From the NCBI GenBank assembly GCA_964019135.1, contig OZ025263.1:37798133-37862132 (forward strand): DNA of 64,000 nt, read 5' to 3'. Position numbers and translations under genes: made by a program. The first letter of the stretch is position 1. Every line of letters begins with the position of its first letter. This document shows positions 44,501 to 58,390 of the stretch, piece by piece. Source of the DNA: Arenicola marina (taxonomy: Eukaryota; Annelida; Polychaeta; Arenicolidae). The notes beneath the pieces were generated by a model, which worked only from the letters and a program-made list of their open reading frames with translations, was not told the origin of the DNA and did no database searches.

Positions 44501-47500
44501 TGACCAGGAAGCATGTTCTGAATCGGCGGCTCAGCTGTATAGCGGGGATCCCGGCACGATTGAACACTCTGTCTGCGGTGTCGATGCTAGTCCAGCTGGC
44601 TCTCGTGTGGATTCTTCTCTTATTGCTTCGCCACAAACAGAAACTGTCACAACCAGTCTACGGAAAGTGCCTGCTATAAAATTTAAGACCAAAAAGAAGA
44701 AGAAGAAAATTAAAAGGAAAACAAAAAAAATACGAGAAATGACCGAGTTTAGCGGTTACCCGCTTGTCGTGCCGCAGTCCTTGCCGGCGACTAAGGTGGT
44801 AGACACAGTGTGTTGGGGTGACGCTGAGGAGATCCGAGGCCGGAATCACATCACAACGTTACCCCACAACACAACTGACTCATCAGAGGCGGTGGCCCAC
44901 TTGGTGGAGACTCCATCAGCTTGTTCTGTCAGCCAGGGTCAGCACCTGTTCCACACTGACGCTTTGGGCAACGTCACGGCAACCAGGTGTGCAAGTGAGG
45001 TGCTAGCTGTCAACCACTCTGGCCAGCTCATCCTCGCCTCGCCTCACGCAGTCTCTACAGACGCCAACAGCCTCCACATGTTGTCCACACACGGTACGCA
45101 TCACCAAGAGGCCCTGATACAACTCAATCACGGGGCGGGCCTTCCTCTCATGCAGGGGCCCGCCAATCTGACTCTGCCACAGTCGGCCGCCTCTGCCGGC
45201 GATGTCATAACGTCGGCCGTCGGGCCGGAACAGATGCAGTTGCTGCTTGAGCAGCAGGGCCAAGCGGCCGCCGCTACCGCCAGCTTCTTACAGACTGTCA
45301 GCTTCGTGTCCAGCATGGTCAGCATCGACCCCACCACTGGCATGCTGCAGGGCCTCCACCAGATGCCACTCACCGCGGCCGACGTTTCCACCGGAAAGCA
45401 GGCGGAGCTGACTATGAGTGGCGGTGGTGGGGATGGTCTCCATGGTGACGACGAGCAAGGCAGAGTCTGCCCTACGACACTGGGCCAAACCATGTTGCAG
45501 AGCATCCAAGTCCAGAACAATCTGCTGGTGCAAGGAGGGATGGGAGGCGCCATCCTACACCCGCTGGGGTTCGGGAACGCATCGCTGCTGCCGGTCTTAC
45601 CGGCTGGCGCCATCAGTCTGAGCGGTTCCGACGCGGGCGCCGTGCCCTTGATGCAGTTGTCGCAGGCTCCCAACCCGGCGGCAATAGAGCTGTTGCCCGG
45701 TAGCCCACACAGACAACTGACGTCCTGCGCCACCATGACGACTACTACTCAGACGGAGGCTGTACAGACCGAGGAGAGTGGCTCCGATATCCTAGGCAGT
45801 AGTCTAGAGGCAGACCAGGCGCACGTTCTCCAGGATGAGGACGAGAGCCAAGTGCAGGATCTTGGCTTTCTGGGGGACTCTGTTAGTCTGGGCGAGGAAG
45901 TGGCTGGCGGGCCTGGAGAGTTGGCTGGAACAGTGGAGGCCATGGGAGAGCGGCAGGAAGACATCTGGCAGTTGCAAACCAGTTCCTCGCCGCGCGACCC
46001 TGGGTATGATGCGCCCAATGATAGCCCGTCATCTACACGGAACTGTGACCTACGCCATGTGCCAACGGCCAGTAAAGATACAAAACCGTATCCACACGTC
46101 ACCGGTAATTCTCAGGTCTCCTATGAAAGTAACGATTTCTTTGGTCATCTTGGTAACGTAACATACAGTATAGACCGAAGTAAAGTTAACGTTGGCAGTA
46201 AAAGACGCAAGAAAAAGATTCCCAAGAAAAGAATAAGCAATAGAGTTGAGCCAAAGTTTGTGTCCGACGATATCCATGATATGAAGACTGCGGAGGTTGG
46301 AGTGGAGGACACTCAGCGGGTGCGGCGTTCAAAGCGAGGGAATAGGACCCCTGCACACATAATGTCCTTAAGTGAGGGTCACAATGATCTTCCCTTTGGC
46401 GCAGAGGAGGAGGCGCCTGTTGCACCGTCAGCTGGTACACCATCCAAGGGCCTTGGAGCCTCTGCTCTAGGAGCCCACTTGGAAGAAGAAAGTGGCCTCA
46501 GACACCTTGACCTGGGTCATCATCCGGCCTGCCCCCAAGACCTGGGTCATCATCCGGGATGTCCCCAAGACCTGGGTCATCATCCGGGATGTCCCCAAGA
46601 CCTGGGTCATCATCCGGGATGTCCCCAAGACCTGGGTCATCATCCGGCCTGCCCCCAAGACCCGGACATGACGGAGGCTCTTGGCGATGCGCCTTTCTCC
46701 TCAGGAGCTGCAGACCGCAGCAACCTTGTCGTAAGTCCTCTCATTATCAGGCGCAGCAGGAGGAAGCTAACAAAATCTGGGAAGAGAAAGTTGAAAGCAA
46801 GGCGACTGATACGGAAGAAAAAAATAGACTTGCCCTTTATCGACCAATCCCTGGGCCGACCCGTTGTGGATCCCAGCACATATGACCCTAATGTATCGAC
46901 TTGTCTAATGGAGAAGGACGTAGTGCGAGGTGACTCCCTCCTAAACAACGAGCTGGGATTACTACACGCCGGACTGGGGGAGCTACATGATGGACACTGG
47001 CGGGGCAGCCAGCATGACGCAGGAGGCCCCTTTCCTTCCCCGACCACATCGCAGGAGACACGGCAAGTCGTCGCTGAAGAGCCAGTTGGGCGCCAGGAGG
47101 AAACACGCGCCGCGCCTTCCAGACTCGGAGTCGGCACTCTGCAGCACAAAACATCGAAAACTTCCGGGGGAGGCGGGTCCTCCGACGGGGAGGCCAACCA
47201 ATCATCAGATTCTTCTCAAAGCGTGGCGGTGTCAGAGGGCGATGAGGTTCGCCATGGCAACAGCCCTATCATTAAATGTTCCGGTGAGCTATCGTCCTCG
47301 CCGGAAGTCGCGCATTGTGGCGTTAGAGACACGTACGACCATCTGCGCATTTGCGGAAGGGACCAGAAAGTGGAAAGCGATGTGGCGAAACACGGTCGTC
47401 ATGACTACATCACCCACGGCCCATCACTCAAGCTTGTATCTAAGCCATTGAAGCGGTCCTTACGTGCTGAGTTGGACGACTTACTGATCAGATCAGAGGA

Positions 47501-47553
47501 AGTAACTCGCGGCATTAAGAGGCCACTGGACGATGGCGGGGGCGACTATGAAG
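41551..47553 (+). CDS. MBD5/6-like protein, giant coding exon 3: disordered central region
   Basis: This 6003-bp exon (about residues 917-2917) is open in one frame and joins both neighbours in phase 1. Composition is Ser/Gly/Gln/His-rich, with no folded domain recognised. It has four lysine/arginine clusters suited to nuclear import: KDKRRRKKKRDN (42595), KTKKKKKKIKRKTKK (44687), SKRRKKKIPKKR (46198) and RRSRRKLTKSGKRKLKARR (about 46750). Two internal repeats stand out: EACSEPAAQ in five variants (about 44341-44535) and DLGHHPGCPQ in five 30-bp copies (46507-46660). The central region of vertebrate MBD5 is likewise long and disordered but far shorter, so much of the size (3068 residues against about 1500) is here. 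Donor GAAG/GTATGT at 47554. Confidence 0.93.
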
Positions 47554-47984
47554 GTATGTGTGATTATGGTGATCGCTAGTAGCGTCTTGGCCTCACGGGA
47601 AAACTAAATGTAATGCTGGATTTTTTGCAAAATATTGGATGAAGTGTCGAAAGTCAGAGGATTCACCATATATTTTTCTCGTTGGTTGTGGGGGAGGGGG
47701 CTCTTCTGGTTCTCGCTGGTTGCATTGTGCTACACTTCATGCAGGAATTGCTCGAATGCCATGTTACATATAAGAATATCTAAAATTAATAGATTTCTCA
47801 TTAATATTGATAATGATAAATTTTATTCGGCTTCACGGAAATGTCCTTTATTTAATACCCGACAGATAGCATCAGTCGGTGGCAGTTACAAAGAGTCCTT
47901 CATTCATAATGACCGGTGACCGTTACAAAGAGTCAATCATTCATAATGACCTCTATTCCCACTGAATGGCATCGTGCCTTCATG
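47554..47984 (+). other. Start of MBD5/6-like intron 3, unique part
   Basis: About 430 bp between the exon 3 donor and the 41-bp array. No feature seen apart from a short open frame without similarity. Confidence 0.6.
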
Positions 47985-50900
47985 CTAATGCCCCCTCTAC
48001 CACAGTTACATGGTGTCCTGTCTCTATAATGACCCCTCTACCACAGTTACATGGTGTCCTGTCTCTATAATGACCCCTCTACCACAGTTACATGGTGTCC
48101 TGTCTCTATAATGACCCCTCTACCCCAGTTACATGGTGTCCTGCCTCTATATTGACCCCACTTGCCCAGTTACATGGTGTCTTGTCTCTATAATGACCCC
48201 TCTACCCCAGTTACATGGTGTCCTGTCTCTATAATGACCCCTCTACCCCAGTTACATGGTGTCCTGTCTCTATAATGACCCCTCTATCCCAGTTACATGG
48301 TGTCCTGTCTCTATAATGACCCCTCTACCCCAGTTACATGGTGTCCTGTCTCTATAATGACCCCTCTACCCCAGTTACATGGTGTCCTGTCTCTATAATG
48401 ACCCCTCTACCCCAGTTACATGGTGTCCTGTCTCTATAATGACCCCTCTACCCCAGTTACATGGTGTCTTGTCTCTATAATGACCCCTCTACCCCAGTTA
48501 CATGGTGTCCTGTCTCTATATTGACCCCACTTGCCCAGTTACATGGTGTCCTGTCTCTATAATGACCCCTCTACCCCAGTTACATGGTGTCCTGTCTCTA
48601 TAATGACCCCTCTATCCCAGTTACATGGTGTCCTGTCTCTATAATGACCCCTCTACCCCAGTTACATGGTGTCCTGTCTCTATATTGACCCCACTTGCCC
48701 AGTTACATGGTGTCCTGTCTCTATAATGACCCCTCTACCCCAGTTACATGGTGTCCTGTCTCTATAATGACCCCTCTATCCCAGTTACATGGTGTCCTGT
48801 CTCTATAATGACCCCTCTACCCCAGTTACATGGTGTCCTGTCTCTATAATGACCCCTCTACCCCAGTTACATGGTGTCCTGTCTCTATAATGACCCCATT
48901 ACCCCAGTTACATGGTGTCCTGCCTCTATAATGACCCCTCTACCCCAGTTACATGGTGTCCTGTCTCTATATTGACCCCACTTGCCCAGTTACATGGTGT
49001 CCTGTCTCTATAATGACCCCTCTACCCCAGTTACATGGTGTCCTGTCTCTATAATGACCCCTCTATCCCAGTTACATGGTGTCCTGTCTCTATAATGACC
49101 CCTCTACCCCAGTTACATGGTGTCCTGTCTCTATATTGACCCCACTTGCCCAGTTACATGGTGTCCTGTCTCTATAATGACCCCTCTACCCCAGTTACAT
49201 GGTGTCCTGTCTCTATAATGACCCCTCTATCCCAGTTACATGGTGTCCTGTCTCTATAATGACCCCTCTACCCCAGTTACATAGTGTCCTGTCTCTATAA
49301 TGACCCCTCTACCCCAGTTACATGGTGTCCTGTCTCTATAATGACCCCATTACCCCAGTTACATGGTGTCCTGCCTCTATAATGACCCCTCTACCCCAGC
49401 TACATGGTGTCCTGTCTCTATAATGACCCCTCTACCCCAGTTACATGGTGTCCTGTCTCTATAATGACCCCTTTACCCCAGCTACATGGTGTCCTGTCTC
49501 TATAATGACCCCTCTACCCCAGTTACATGGTGTCCTGTCTCTATAATGACCCCTCTACCCCAGTTACATGGTGTCCTGTCTCTATAATGACCCCTCTATC
49601 CGAGTTACATGGTGTCCTGTCTCTATAATGACCCCTCTATCCGAGTTACATGGTGTCCTGTCTCTATAATGACCCCTCTATCCGAGTTACATGGTGTCAT
49701 GTCTCTATAATGACCCCTCTACCCCAGTTCCATTGTGTCCTGCCTCTATAATGACCCATCTAGCCCAGTTACATGGTGTCCTGTCTCTATAATGACCCCT
49801 CTACCCCAGCTACATGGTGTCCTGTCTCTATAATGACCCCTCTAGCCCATTTACATGGTGTCCTGTCTCTATAATGACCCCTCTAGCCCAGTTACATGGT
49901 GTCCTGTCTCTATAATGACCCCTCTACCCCAGTTACATGGCGTTCTGTCTCTATAATGACCCCTCTACCCCAGTTACATGGTGTCCTGTCTCTATAATGA
50001 CCCCTCTACCCCAGTTACATGGCGTTCTGTCTCTATAATGACCCCTCTACCCCAGTTACATGGTGTCCTGTCTCCATAATGACCCCTCTACCCCAGCTAC
50101 ATGGTGTCCTGTCTCTATAATGACCCCTCTACCCCAGTTACATGGTGTCCTGTCTCTATAATGACCCCTTTGCCCCAGTTACATGGTGTTTTGTCTCTAT
50201 AATGACCCCTCTACCCCAGTTACATGGTGTCCTGTCTCTATAATGACCCCTTTACCCCAGTTACATGGTGTCCTGTCTCTATAATGACCCCTCTACCCCA
50301 GTTACGTGGTGTCCTGTCTCTATAATGACCCCTCTACCCCAGTTACATGGTGTCCTGTCTCTATAATGACCCCTTTACCCCAGTTACATGGTGTCCTGTC
50401 TCTATAATGACCCCTTTACCCCAGTTACATGGTGTCCTGTCTCTATAATGACCCCTCTACCCCAGTTACATGGTGTCCTGTCTCTATAATGACCCCTCTA
50501 CCCCAGTTACATGGTGTCCTGTCTGTATAATGACCCCTCTACCCCAGTTACATGGTGTCCTGTCTCTATAATGACCCCTCTACCCCAGTTACATGGTGTC
50601 CTGTCTCTATAATGACCCCTCTACCCCAGTTACATGGTGTCCTGTCTCTATAATGACCCCTCTACCCCAGTTACATGGTGTCCTGTCTCTATAATGACCC
50701 CTTTACCCCAGTTACATGGTGTCCTGTCTCTATAATGACCCCTCTACCCCAGTTACATGGTGTCCTGTCTCTATAATGACCCCTCTACTCCAGTTACATG
50801 GTGTCCTCTCTCTATAATGACCCCTCTACCCCAGCTACTCGGTGTCCTGTCTGTATAATGACCCCTCTAGCCCAGTTACATGGTGTCCTGTCTCTATAAT

Positions 50901-53900
50901 GACCCCTCTACCCCAGTTACATGGTGTCGTCTCTCTATAATGACCCCTTTACCCCAGTTACATGATGTCCTGTCTCTATAATGACCCCTCTACCCCAGTT
51001 ACATGGTGTCCTGTCTCTATAATGACCCCTCTACCCCAGTTACATGGTGTCCTGTCTGTATAATGACCCCTCTACCCCAGTTACATGGTGTCCTGTCTCT
51101 ATAATGACCCCTCCATCCCAGTTACATGGTGTCCTGTCTCTATAATGACCCCTCTACCCCAGTTACATGGTGTCCTGTCTCTATAATGACCCCTTTACCC
51201 CAGTTACATGATGTCCTGCCTCTATAATGACCCCTCTACCCCAGTTACATGGTGTCCTGTCTCTATAATGACCCCTTTACCCCAGTTACATGATGTCCTG
51301 CCTCTATAATGACCCCTCTACCCCAGTTACATGGTGTCCTGTCTCTATAATGACCCCTCTACCCCAGTTACATGATGTCCTGCCTCTATAATGACCCCTC
51401 TACCCCAGTTACATGGTGTCCTGTCTCTATAATGACCCCTCTACCCCAGTTACATGGTGTCCTGTCTCTATAATGACCCCTCTACCCCAGTTACATGATG
51501 TCCTGCCTCTATAATGACCCCTCTACCCCAGTTACATGGTGTCCTGTCTCTATAATGACCCCTTTACCCCAGTTACATGGTGTCCTGTCTCTATAATGAC
51601 CCCTCTACCCCAGTTACATGGTGTCTTGTCTCTATAATGACCCCTCTACCCCAGTTACATGGTGTCCTGTCTCTATAATGACCCCTCTTCCCCAGTTACA
51701 TGATGTCCTGCTTCTATAATGACCCCTCTACCCCAGTTACATGGTGTCCTGTCTCTATAATGACCCCTTTACCCCAGTTACATGGTGTCCTGTCTCTATA
51801 ATGACCCCTTTACCCCAGTTACATGGTGTCCTGTCTCTATAATGACCCCTCTACCACAGTTACATGGTGTCCTGTCTCTATAATGACCCCTCGATCCCAG
51901 TTACATGGTGTCCTGTCTCTATAATGACCCCTTTACCCCAGTTACATGGTGTCCTGTCTCTATAATGACCCCTCTACCCCAGTTACATGGTGTCCTGTCT
52001 CTATAATGACCCCTTTACCCCAGTTACATGATGTCCTGTCTCTATAATGACCCCTCTACCCCAGTTACATGGTGTCCTGTCTCTATAATGACCCCTTTAC
52101 CCCAGTTACATGGTGTCCTGGCTGTATAATGACCCCTCTACCCCAGTTACATGGTGGCCTGTCTCTATAATGACCCCTCTACCCCAGTTACATGGTGTCC
52201 TGTCTCTATAATGACCCCTCTACCCCAGTTACATGGTGTCCTGTCTCTATAATGACCCCTCTACCCCAGTTACATGGTGTCCTGTCTCAATAATAACCCC
52301 ATTACCCCAGTTACATGGTGTCCTGTCTCTATCATGACCCCTCTACCCCAGTTACATGGTGTCCTGTCTCTATAATGACCCCTCTACCCCAGTTACATGG
52401 TGTCCTGTCTCTATAATGACCCCTTTACCCCAGTTACATGGTGTCCTGTCTCTATAATGACCCCTTTATCCCAGTTACATGGTGTCCTGTCTCTATAATG
52501 ACCCCTCTACCCCAGTTACATGGTGGCCTGTCTCTATAATGACCCCTCTACCCCAGTTACATGGTGTCCTGTCTCTATAATGACCCCTTTACCCCAGTTA
52601 CATGGTGTCCTGTCTCTATAATGACCCCTTTACCCCAGTTACATGGTGTCCTGTCTCTATAATGACCCCTTTACCCCAGTTACATGGTGTCCTGTCTCTA
52701 TAATGACCCCTTTACCCCAGTTACATGGTGTCCTGTCTCTATAATGACCCCTCTACCCCAGTTACATGGTGTCTTGTCTCTATAATGACCCCTTTACCCC
52801 AGTTACATGGTGTCCTGTCTCTATAATGACCCCTTTACCCCAGTTACATGGTGTCCTGTCTCTATAATGACCCCTTTACCGCAGTTACATGGTGTCCTGT
52901 CTCTATAATGACCCCTCTACCCCAGTTACATGGTGTCCTGTCTCTATAATGACCCCTCTACCCCAGTTACATGGCGTTCTGTCTCTATAATGACCCCTCT
53001 ACCCCAGTTACATGGTGTCCTGTTTCTATAATGACCCCTCTACCCTAGTTACATGGTGTCCTGTCTCTATAATGACCCCTTTACCCCAGTTACATGATGT
53101 TCTGCCTCTATAATGACCCCTCTACCCCAGTTACATGGCGTTCTGTCTCTATAATGACCCCTCTAGCCCAGTTACATGGTGTCCTGTCTCTATAATGACC
53201 CCTCTGCCCCAGTTACATGGTGTCCTGTCTCTATAATGACCCCTTTACCCCAGTTACATGGTGTCCTGTCTCTATAATGACCCCTCTACCCCAGTTACAT
53301 GGTGTCCTGTCTCTATAATAACCCCTTTACCCCAGTTACATGGCGTTCTGTCTCTATAATAACCCCTTTACCCCAGTTACATGGTGTCCTGTCTCTATAA
53401 TGACCCTTCTACCCCGGTTACATGGTGTCCTGTCTCTATAATGACCCCTTTACCCCAGTTACATGGCGTTCTGTCTCTATAATAACCCCTTTACCCCAGT
53501 TACATGGTGTCCTGTCTCTATAATAACCCCTTTACTCCAGTTACAGTGCGTTCTGTCTCTATAATAACCCCTTTACCCCAGTTACATGGTGTCTTGTCTC
53601 TATAATGACCCCTCTACCCCAGTTACATGGTGTACTGTCTCTATAATAACCCCTTTACCCCAGTTACATGGCGTTCTGTCTCTATAATGACCCCTTTACC
53701 CCAGTTACATGGTGTCCTGTCTCTATAATGACCCCTCTACCCCAGTTACATGGTGTCCTGTCTCTATAATGACCCCTTTACCCCAGTTACATGGTGTCCT
53801 GTCTCTATAATGACCCCTCTACCCCAGTTACATGGTGTCCTGTCTCTATAATAACCCCTTTACCCCAGTTACATGGCATTCTGTCTCTATAATAACCCCT

Positions 53901-56590
53901 TTACCGCAGTTACATGGTGTCTTGTCTCTATAATGACCCCTCTACCCCAGTTACATGGTGTCCTGTCTCTATAATGACCCCTTTACCCCAGTTACATGGC
54001 GTTCTGTCTTTATAATAACCCCTTTACCCCAGTTACATGGTGTCTTGTCTCTATAATGACCCCTCTACCCCAGTTACATGGTGTCCTGTCTCTATAATGA
54101 CCCCTTTACCCCAGTTACATGGTGTCCAGTCTCTATAATGACCCCTTTACCCCAGTTACATGATGTTCTGCCTCTATAATGACCCTTCTATCCCAGTTAC
54201 ATGGTGTCCTCTCTCTATAATGACCCCTTTACCCCAGTTACATGGTGTCCTGCCTCTATAATGACACCTCTATCCCAGTTACATGGTGTCCTGTCTCTAT
54301 AATGTCCCTATTACCCCAGTTACATGGTGTCCTGTCTCTATAATGACCACTCTACCCCAGTTACATGGTGTCCTGTCTCTATAATGACCCCTCTACCACA
54401 GTTACATGGTGTCCTGTCTCTATAATGGCCCCTCTACCCCAGCTACTCGGTGTCCTGTCTCTATAATGACCCCTCTACCCCAGTTACATGGTGTCCTGTC
54501 TCTATAATGACCCCTCTACCCCAGTTACATGGTGTCCTGTCTCTATAATGACTCTTTTACCCCAGGTACATGGTGTCCTGTCTCTATAATGACCCCTTTA
54601 CCCCAGTTACATGGTGTCCTGTCTCTATAATGACCCCTCTATCCGAGTTACATGGTGTCCTGTCTCTATAATGACTCCTCTACCCCAGTTCCATTGTGTC
54701 CTGCCTCTATAATGACCCCTCTACCCCAGCTACATGGTGTCCTGTCTCTATAATGACCCCTCTACCCCAGCTACATGGTGTCCTGTCTCTATCATGACCC
54801 CTCTTCCCCAGTTACATGGTGTCCTGTCTCTATAATGACCCCTCTACCCCGGTTGCATGGTGTCCTGCCTCTATATTGACCCCACTTGCCCAGTTACATG
54901 GTGTCTTGTCTCTATAATGACCCCTCTACCCTCGTTACATGGGGTCCTGTTTCTATAATGACCCCTCTACCCCAGTTACATGGTGTCCTGTCTCTATAAT
55001 GACCCCTCTACCCCAGTTACATGGTGTCCTGTCTCTATAATGACCCCTTTACCCCAGTTACATGGCGTTCTGTCTCTATAATGACCCCTCTACCCAAGTT
55101 ACATGGTGTCCTGTCTCTATAATGACCTCTCTACCCCAGTTACATGGTGTCCTGTCTCTATCATGACCCCTCTACCCCAGCTACATGGTGTCTTGTCTCT
55201 ATAATTACCCCTCTGCCTCAGTTACATGGTGTCCTGTCTCTATAATGACCCCTCTACCCCAGCTACATGGTGTCCTGTCTCTATAATGACCACTCTACCC
55301 CAGTTACATGGTGTCCTGTCTCTATAATGACCCCTCTATCCGAGTTACATGGTGTCCTGTCTCTATCATGACCCCTCTATCCGAGTTACATGGTGTCCTG
55401 TCTCTATAATGACCCCTCTACCCCAGTTCCATTGTGTCCTGCCTCTATAATGACCCCTCTACCCCAGCTACATGGTGTCCTGTCTCTATCATGACCCCTC
55501 TTCCCCAGCTACATGGTGTCCTGTCTCTATCATGACCCCTCTTCCCCAGTTACATGGTGTCCTGTCTCTATAATGACCCCTCTACCCCGGTTGCATGGTG
55601 TCCTGCCTCTATATTGACCCCACTTGCCCAGTTACATGGTGTCTTGTCTCTATAATGACCCCTCTACCCTCGTTACATGGGGTCCTGTTTCTATAATGAC
55701 CCCTCTACCCCAGTTACATGGTGTCCTGTCTCTATAATGACCCCTCTACCCCAGTTACATGGTGTCCTGTCTCTATAATGACCCCTTTACCCCAGTTACA
55801 TGGCGTTCTGTCTCTATAATGACCCCTCTACCCAAGTTACATGGTGTCCTGTCTCTATAATGACCTCTCTACCCCAGTTACATGGTGTCCTGTCTCTATC
55901 ATGACCCCTCTACCCCAGCTACATGGTGTCTTGTCTCTATAATTACCCCTCTGCCTCAGTTACATGGTGTCCTGTCTCTATAATGACCCCTCTACCCCAG
56001 CTACATGGTGTCCTGTCTCTATAATGACCACTCTACCCCAGTTACATGGTGTCCTGTCTCTATAATGACCCCTCTACCCCAGTTACATGGTGTCCTGTCT
56101 CTATAATGACCCCTCTACCCCAGTTACATGGTGTCCTGTCTCTATAATGACCCAATTACCCCAGTTACATGGTGTCCTGTCTCTAAAATGACCACTCTAC
56201 CGCAGTTACATGGTGTCCTGTCTCTATAATAACCCCTTTACCCCAGTTACATGGTGTCCTGTCTCTATAATGACCCCTCTACCCCAGTTACATGGTCTCC
56301 TGTCTCTATAATGACCCCTCTATCCCAGTTACATGGTGTCCTGTCTCTATCATGACCCCTCTACCGCAGTTACATGGTGTCCTGTCTCTATAATAACCCC
56401 TCTACTCCAGCTACATGGTGTCTGCCTCTATAATGACCCCTCTACCCCAGTTACATGGTGTCTTGTCTCTATAATGACCCCTCTACCCCAGTTACATGTT
56501 GTCCTGTCTCTATAATGACCCCTCTACCCCAGTTACATGGTGTCCTGTCTCTATAATGACCCCTCTACCCCAGCTACATGGTGTCTGCCT
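47985..56590. repeat. 41-bp minisatellite, 8.6 kb, in MBD5/6-like intron 3
   Basis: About 210 copies of GACCCCTCTACCCCAGTTAC then ATGGTGTCCTGTCTCTATAA T (41 bp). Variants such as CATTACCCC, CTTTACCCC, ACTTGCCC and GGCGTTCTG recur in blocks. One clear higher-order copy: CTATATTGACCCCACTTGCC at 54871 recurs at 55609, offset 738 bp or 18 units. Two TTGACCCCACTTGCC landmarks near 48514 and 48678 are four units apart. The array stops about 53 bp before the next exon. Confidence 0.98.
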
Positions 56591-56643
56591 CCCGTCCTCA
56601 CTGTCTCCTGTACATGTCTGATGTGTGACAAATGGTGTGGCAG

Positions 56644-56810
56644 ATGATGACGCCGAGTCGATGTCGAGTGACATGCCCGACCCCCTCTTCCCTCGCACCT
56701 TCACCGTTGGTGACCTGGTGTGGGGTCAGATCCGCGGCTTCCCCTCGTGGCCGGGCAAGCTCGTCCCTGAAGCCGATGTAAGGGGCAGCCACAAAACTGA
56801 GAGAGGAAAG
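56644..56810 (+). CDS. MBD5/6-like protein, coding exon 4: PWWP domain, first half
   Basis: Encodes [19 protein letters not shown] then [22 protein letters not shown] (residues from about 2918). [16 protein letters not shown] is a classic PWWP start with PSWP in the signature position (about residues 2951-2954), as in MBD5. PWWP domains bind nucleosomes with methylated H3 tails; MBD5 has one at its C-terminus, MBD6 lacks one, so the domain plan is MBD5-like. Acceptor GGTGTGGCAG ends at 56643 and donor AAAG/GTGAGA begins at 56811; phase 1 in, phase 0 out. Confidence 0.94.
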
Positions 56811-57169
56811 GTGAGATAAGTGGCAGAACATTTTGTCTAGTTGATGAACGGAAGTCCTCTCTCGTATCCTGTTTGTGTCCTGATTTTTGTTCTATTGTCA
56901 ATTGTTTACGAAAAAAGTACGCTATAGTTTCATTTCAAGTGGTTATCATACACACATAAGTAGCCACATCATACACGTTTGAACTTATGGTAGAATATGG
57001 ATAATTTTATAGATCTTATTATAATATATCTAATCGTAGGTGGGAAGAATTATTGGATTTCAAGGTTTATTTCATAGTTATATATATTATATAGTTATTA
57101 TTCCTAGTGTTCTAATTGTCTGTCAATATTGTCCTCATTGAGACTCATGTGATATCTTGTCGTTTACAG
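56811..57169 (+). other. Intron 4 of the MBD5/6-like gene
   Basis: A 359-bp phase-0 intron ending CGTTTACAG that splits the PWWP domain. AT-rich, no feature seen. Confidence 0.85.
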
Positions 57170-57282
57170 CTGTGGGTACGTTGGTTTGGAGACCACACCT
57201 TCACCCAGGTCGAGCCAGAAAAGCTGAAAACCCTTTCTGAAGGATTAGAAGCCCACCATAGAGCGCGAAAGAAACACCGAAA
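57170..57282 (+). CDS. MBD5/6-like protein, coding exon 5: PWWP domain, second half
   Basis: Encodes LWVRWFGDHTFTQVEPEK then LKTLSEGLEAHHRARKKHR. VRWFGDHTFT with the following VEPEKL completes the PWWP barrel, and the LKTLSEGLEAHHRARKK helix matches the region that follows it in MBD5. The acceptor ends at 57169 and the donor AA/GTGAGT begins at 57283, phase 2. The exon joins exon 4 and exon 6 without a frame break. Confidence 0.94.
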
Positions 57283-58130
57283 GTGAGTAAAGTAGTACAG
57301 ACCTTCAAGCATTCCTATATTTCCTATATTATTGAACCGCTCCTATATTTTCCTATATTTTTGTATTTGTACAAACAATTTTTCATACCATGCTGTCAAA
57401 ATGTGTCTTGGATAGCATACTTTCCCCGTCGGTAAGACTTGGAGAGGCGATGGCAATATATGTCGTTGTACGACATAATGCTAAAGTTGCATGTACATGT
57501 ATTATTTTTGCATAAATCCACACAAAATATAGTGTTGTAAGCAACAGTACTGTCTACTTATCTCATTGCGACATACTCAAACTCAAGGCATGTCTGATTA
57601 ATTTTGGGAAAAGAATTGATACAATCATCCATAGGTTTATATCATGCCGAGTAGTGAGCATATTCTGGGACGAATTTTTTATCTTGGTGGAAAAGTAATG
57701 TCGCTGACAAAGTTTATCTACAAGAAGTGCAATTATTATTAGCAGATATTGCGGCAGATTATACGCTTAACAACTTCAGCTTTCATAATTTTAAAGTCTT
57801 CTTACAGTATCATGTTATGTTGGAAAAACAAATTCTTGTAGCGAAAAAGCAGCCAGAAAAAAAGTAGTGCATTAAAAAACATATATTGTCTATATACAAA
57901 CCGAATATGATTAAAGTTCGTGAAAGGTTAAGGTACGTGTGACAAATTGTCGTTTACCTATTTCTTACTGTGGTTTTCTTATATATTATTGTACGTTCAC
58001 GGAACCAATATTCCTTTCCATAGATCTGAACTGCGACTTATAGTGTTGACGTTACAGGGCGGTCAAGTAGTACACCGCCCTTCAAAATGCTAATTTCTCG
58101 ATAACTATTGAAAACTAATCTTAACACACT

Positions 58131-58390
58131 AAAGCCCGGTTCCCACGAAGACAAGTTGTGCCGATAATCTTACCGTGTGAACGGCGCTTATTAACACGAT
58201 TTAATGACTCTAAAGATGTCCTCCACGCTGAGAATACTCCAGAACCCATGGCCGATTTGAAGGTCAAGGTAAAATCCTACAAGACAAATCTTACCTTGTG
58301 AACGGGGAATCTCAGCAGACAATTTTTCATAAGATATGTCCCAGAAGACGAATCGACTGCGATAATCTCATCTTGGGAACCGGGCTCAAA
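58131..58390. mobile_element. Small inverted-repeat element (MITE-like)
   Basis: Left arm AAAGCCCGGTTCCCACGAAG and right arm TTGGGAACCGGGCTCAAAG are inverted; the inner sequences GATAATCTTACC (left) and GATAATCTCATC (right), and GAAGACAAG versus GAAGACGAATCG, extend the symmetry. Size about 260 bp. A target duplication is not clear. Confidence 0.5.

Noticed and set aside
46640-47197. Minus-strand open frames opposite the end of exon 3
   Set aside because: Shadows of the supported plus-strand coding exon without recognisable domains.
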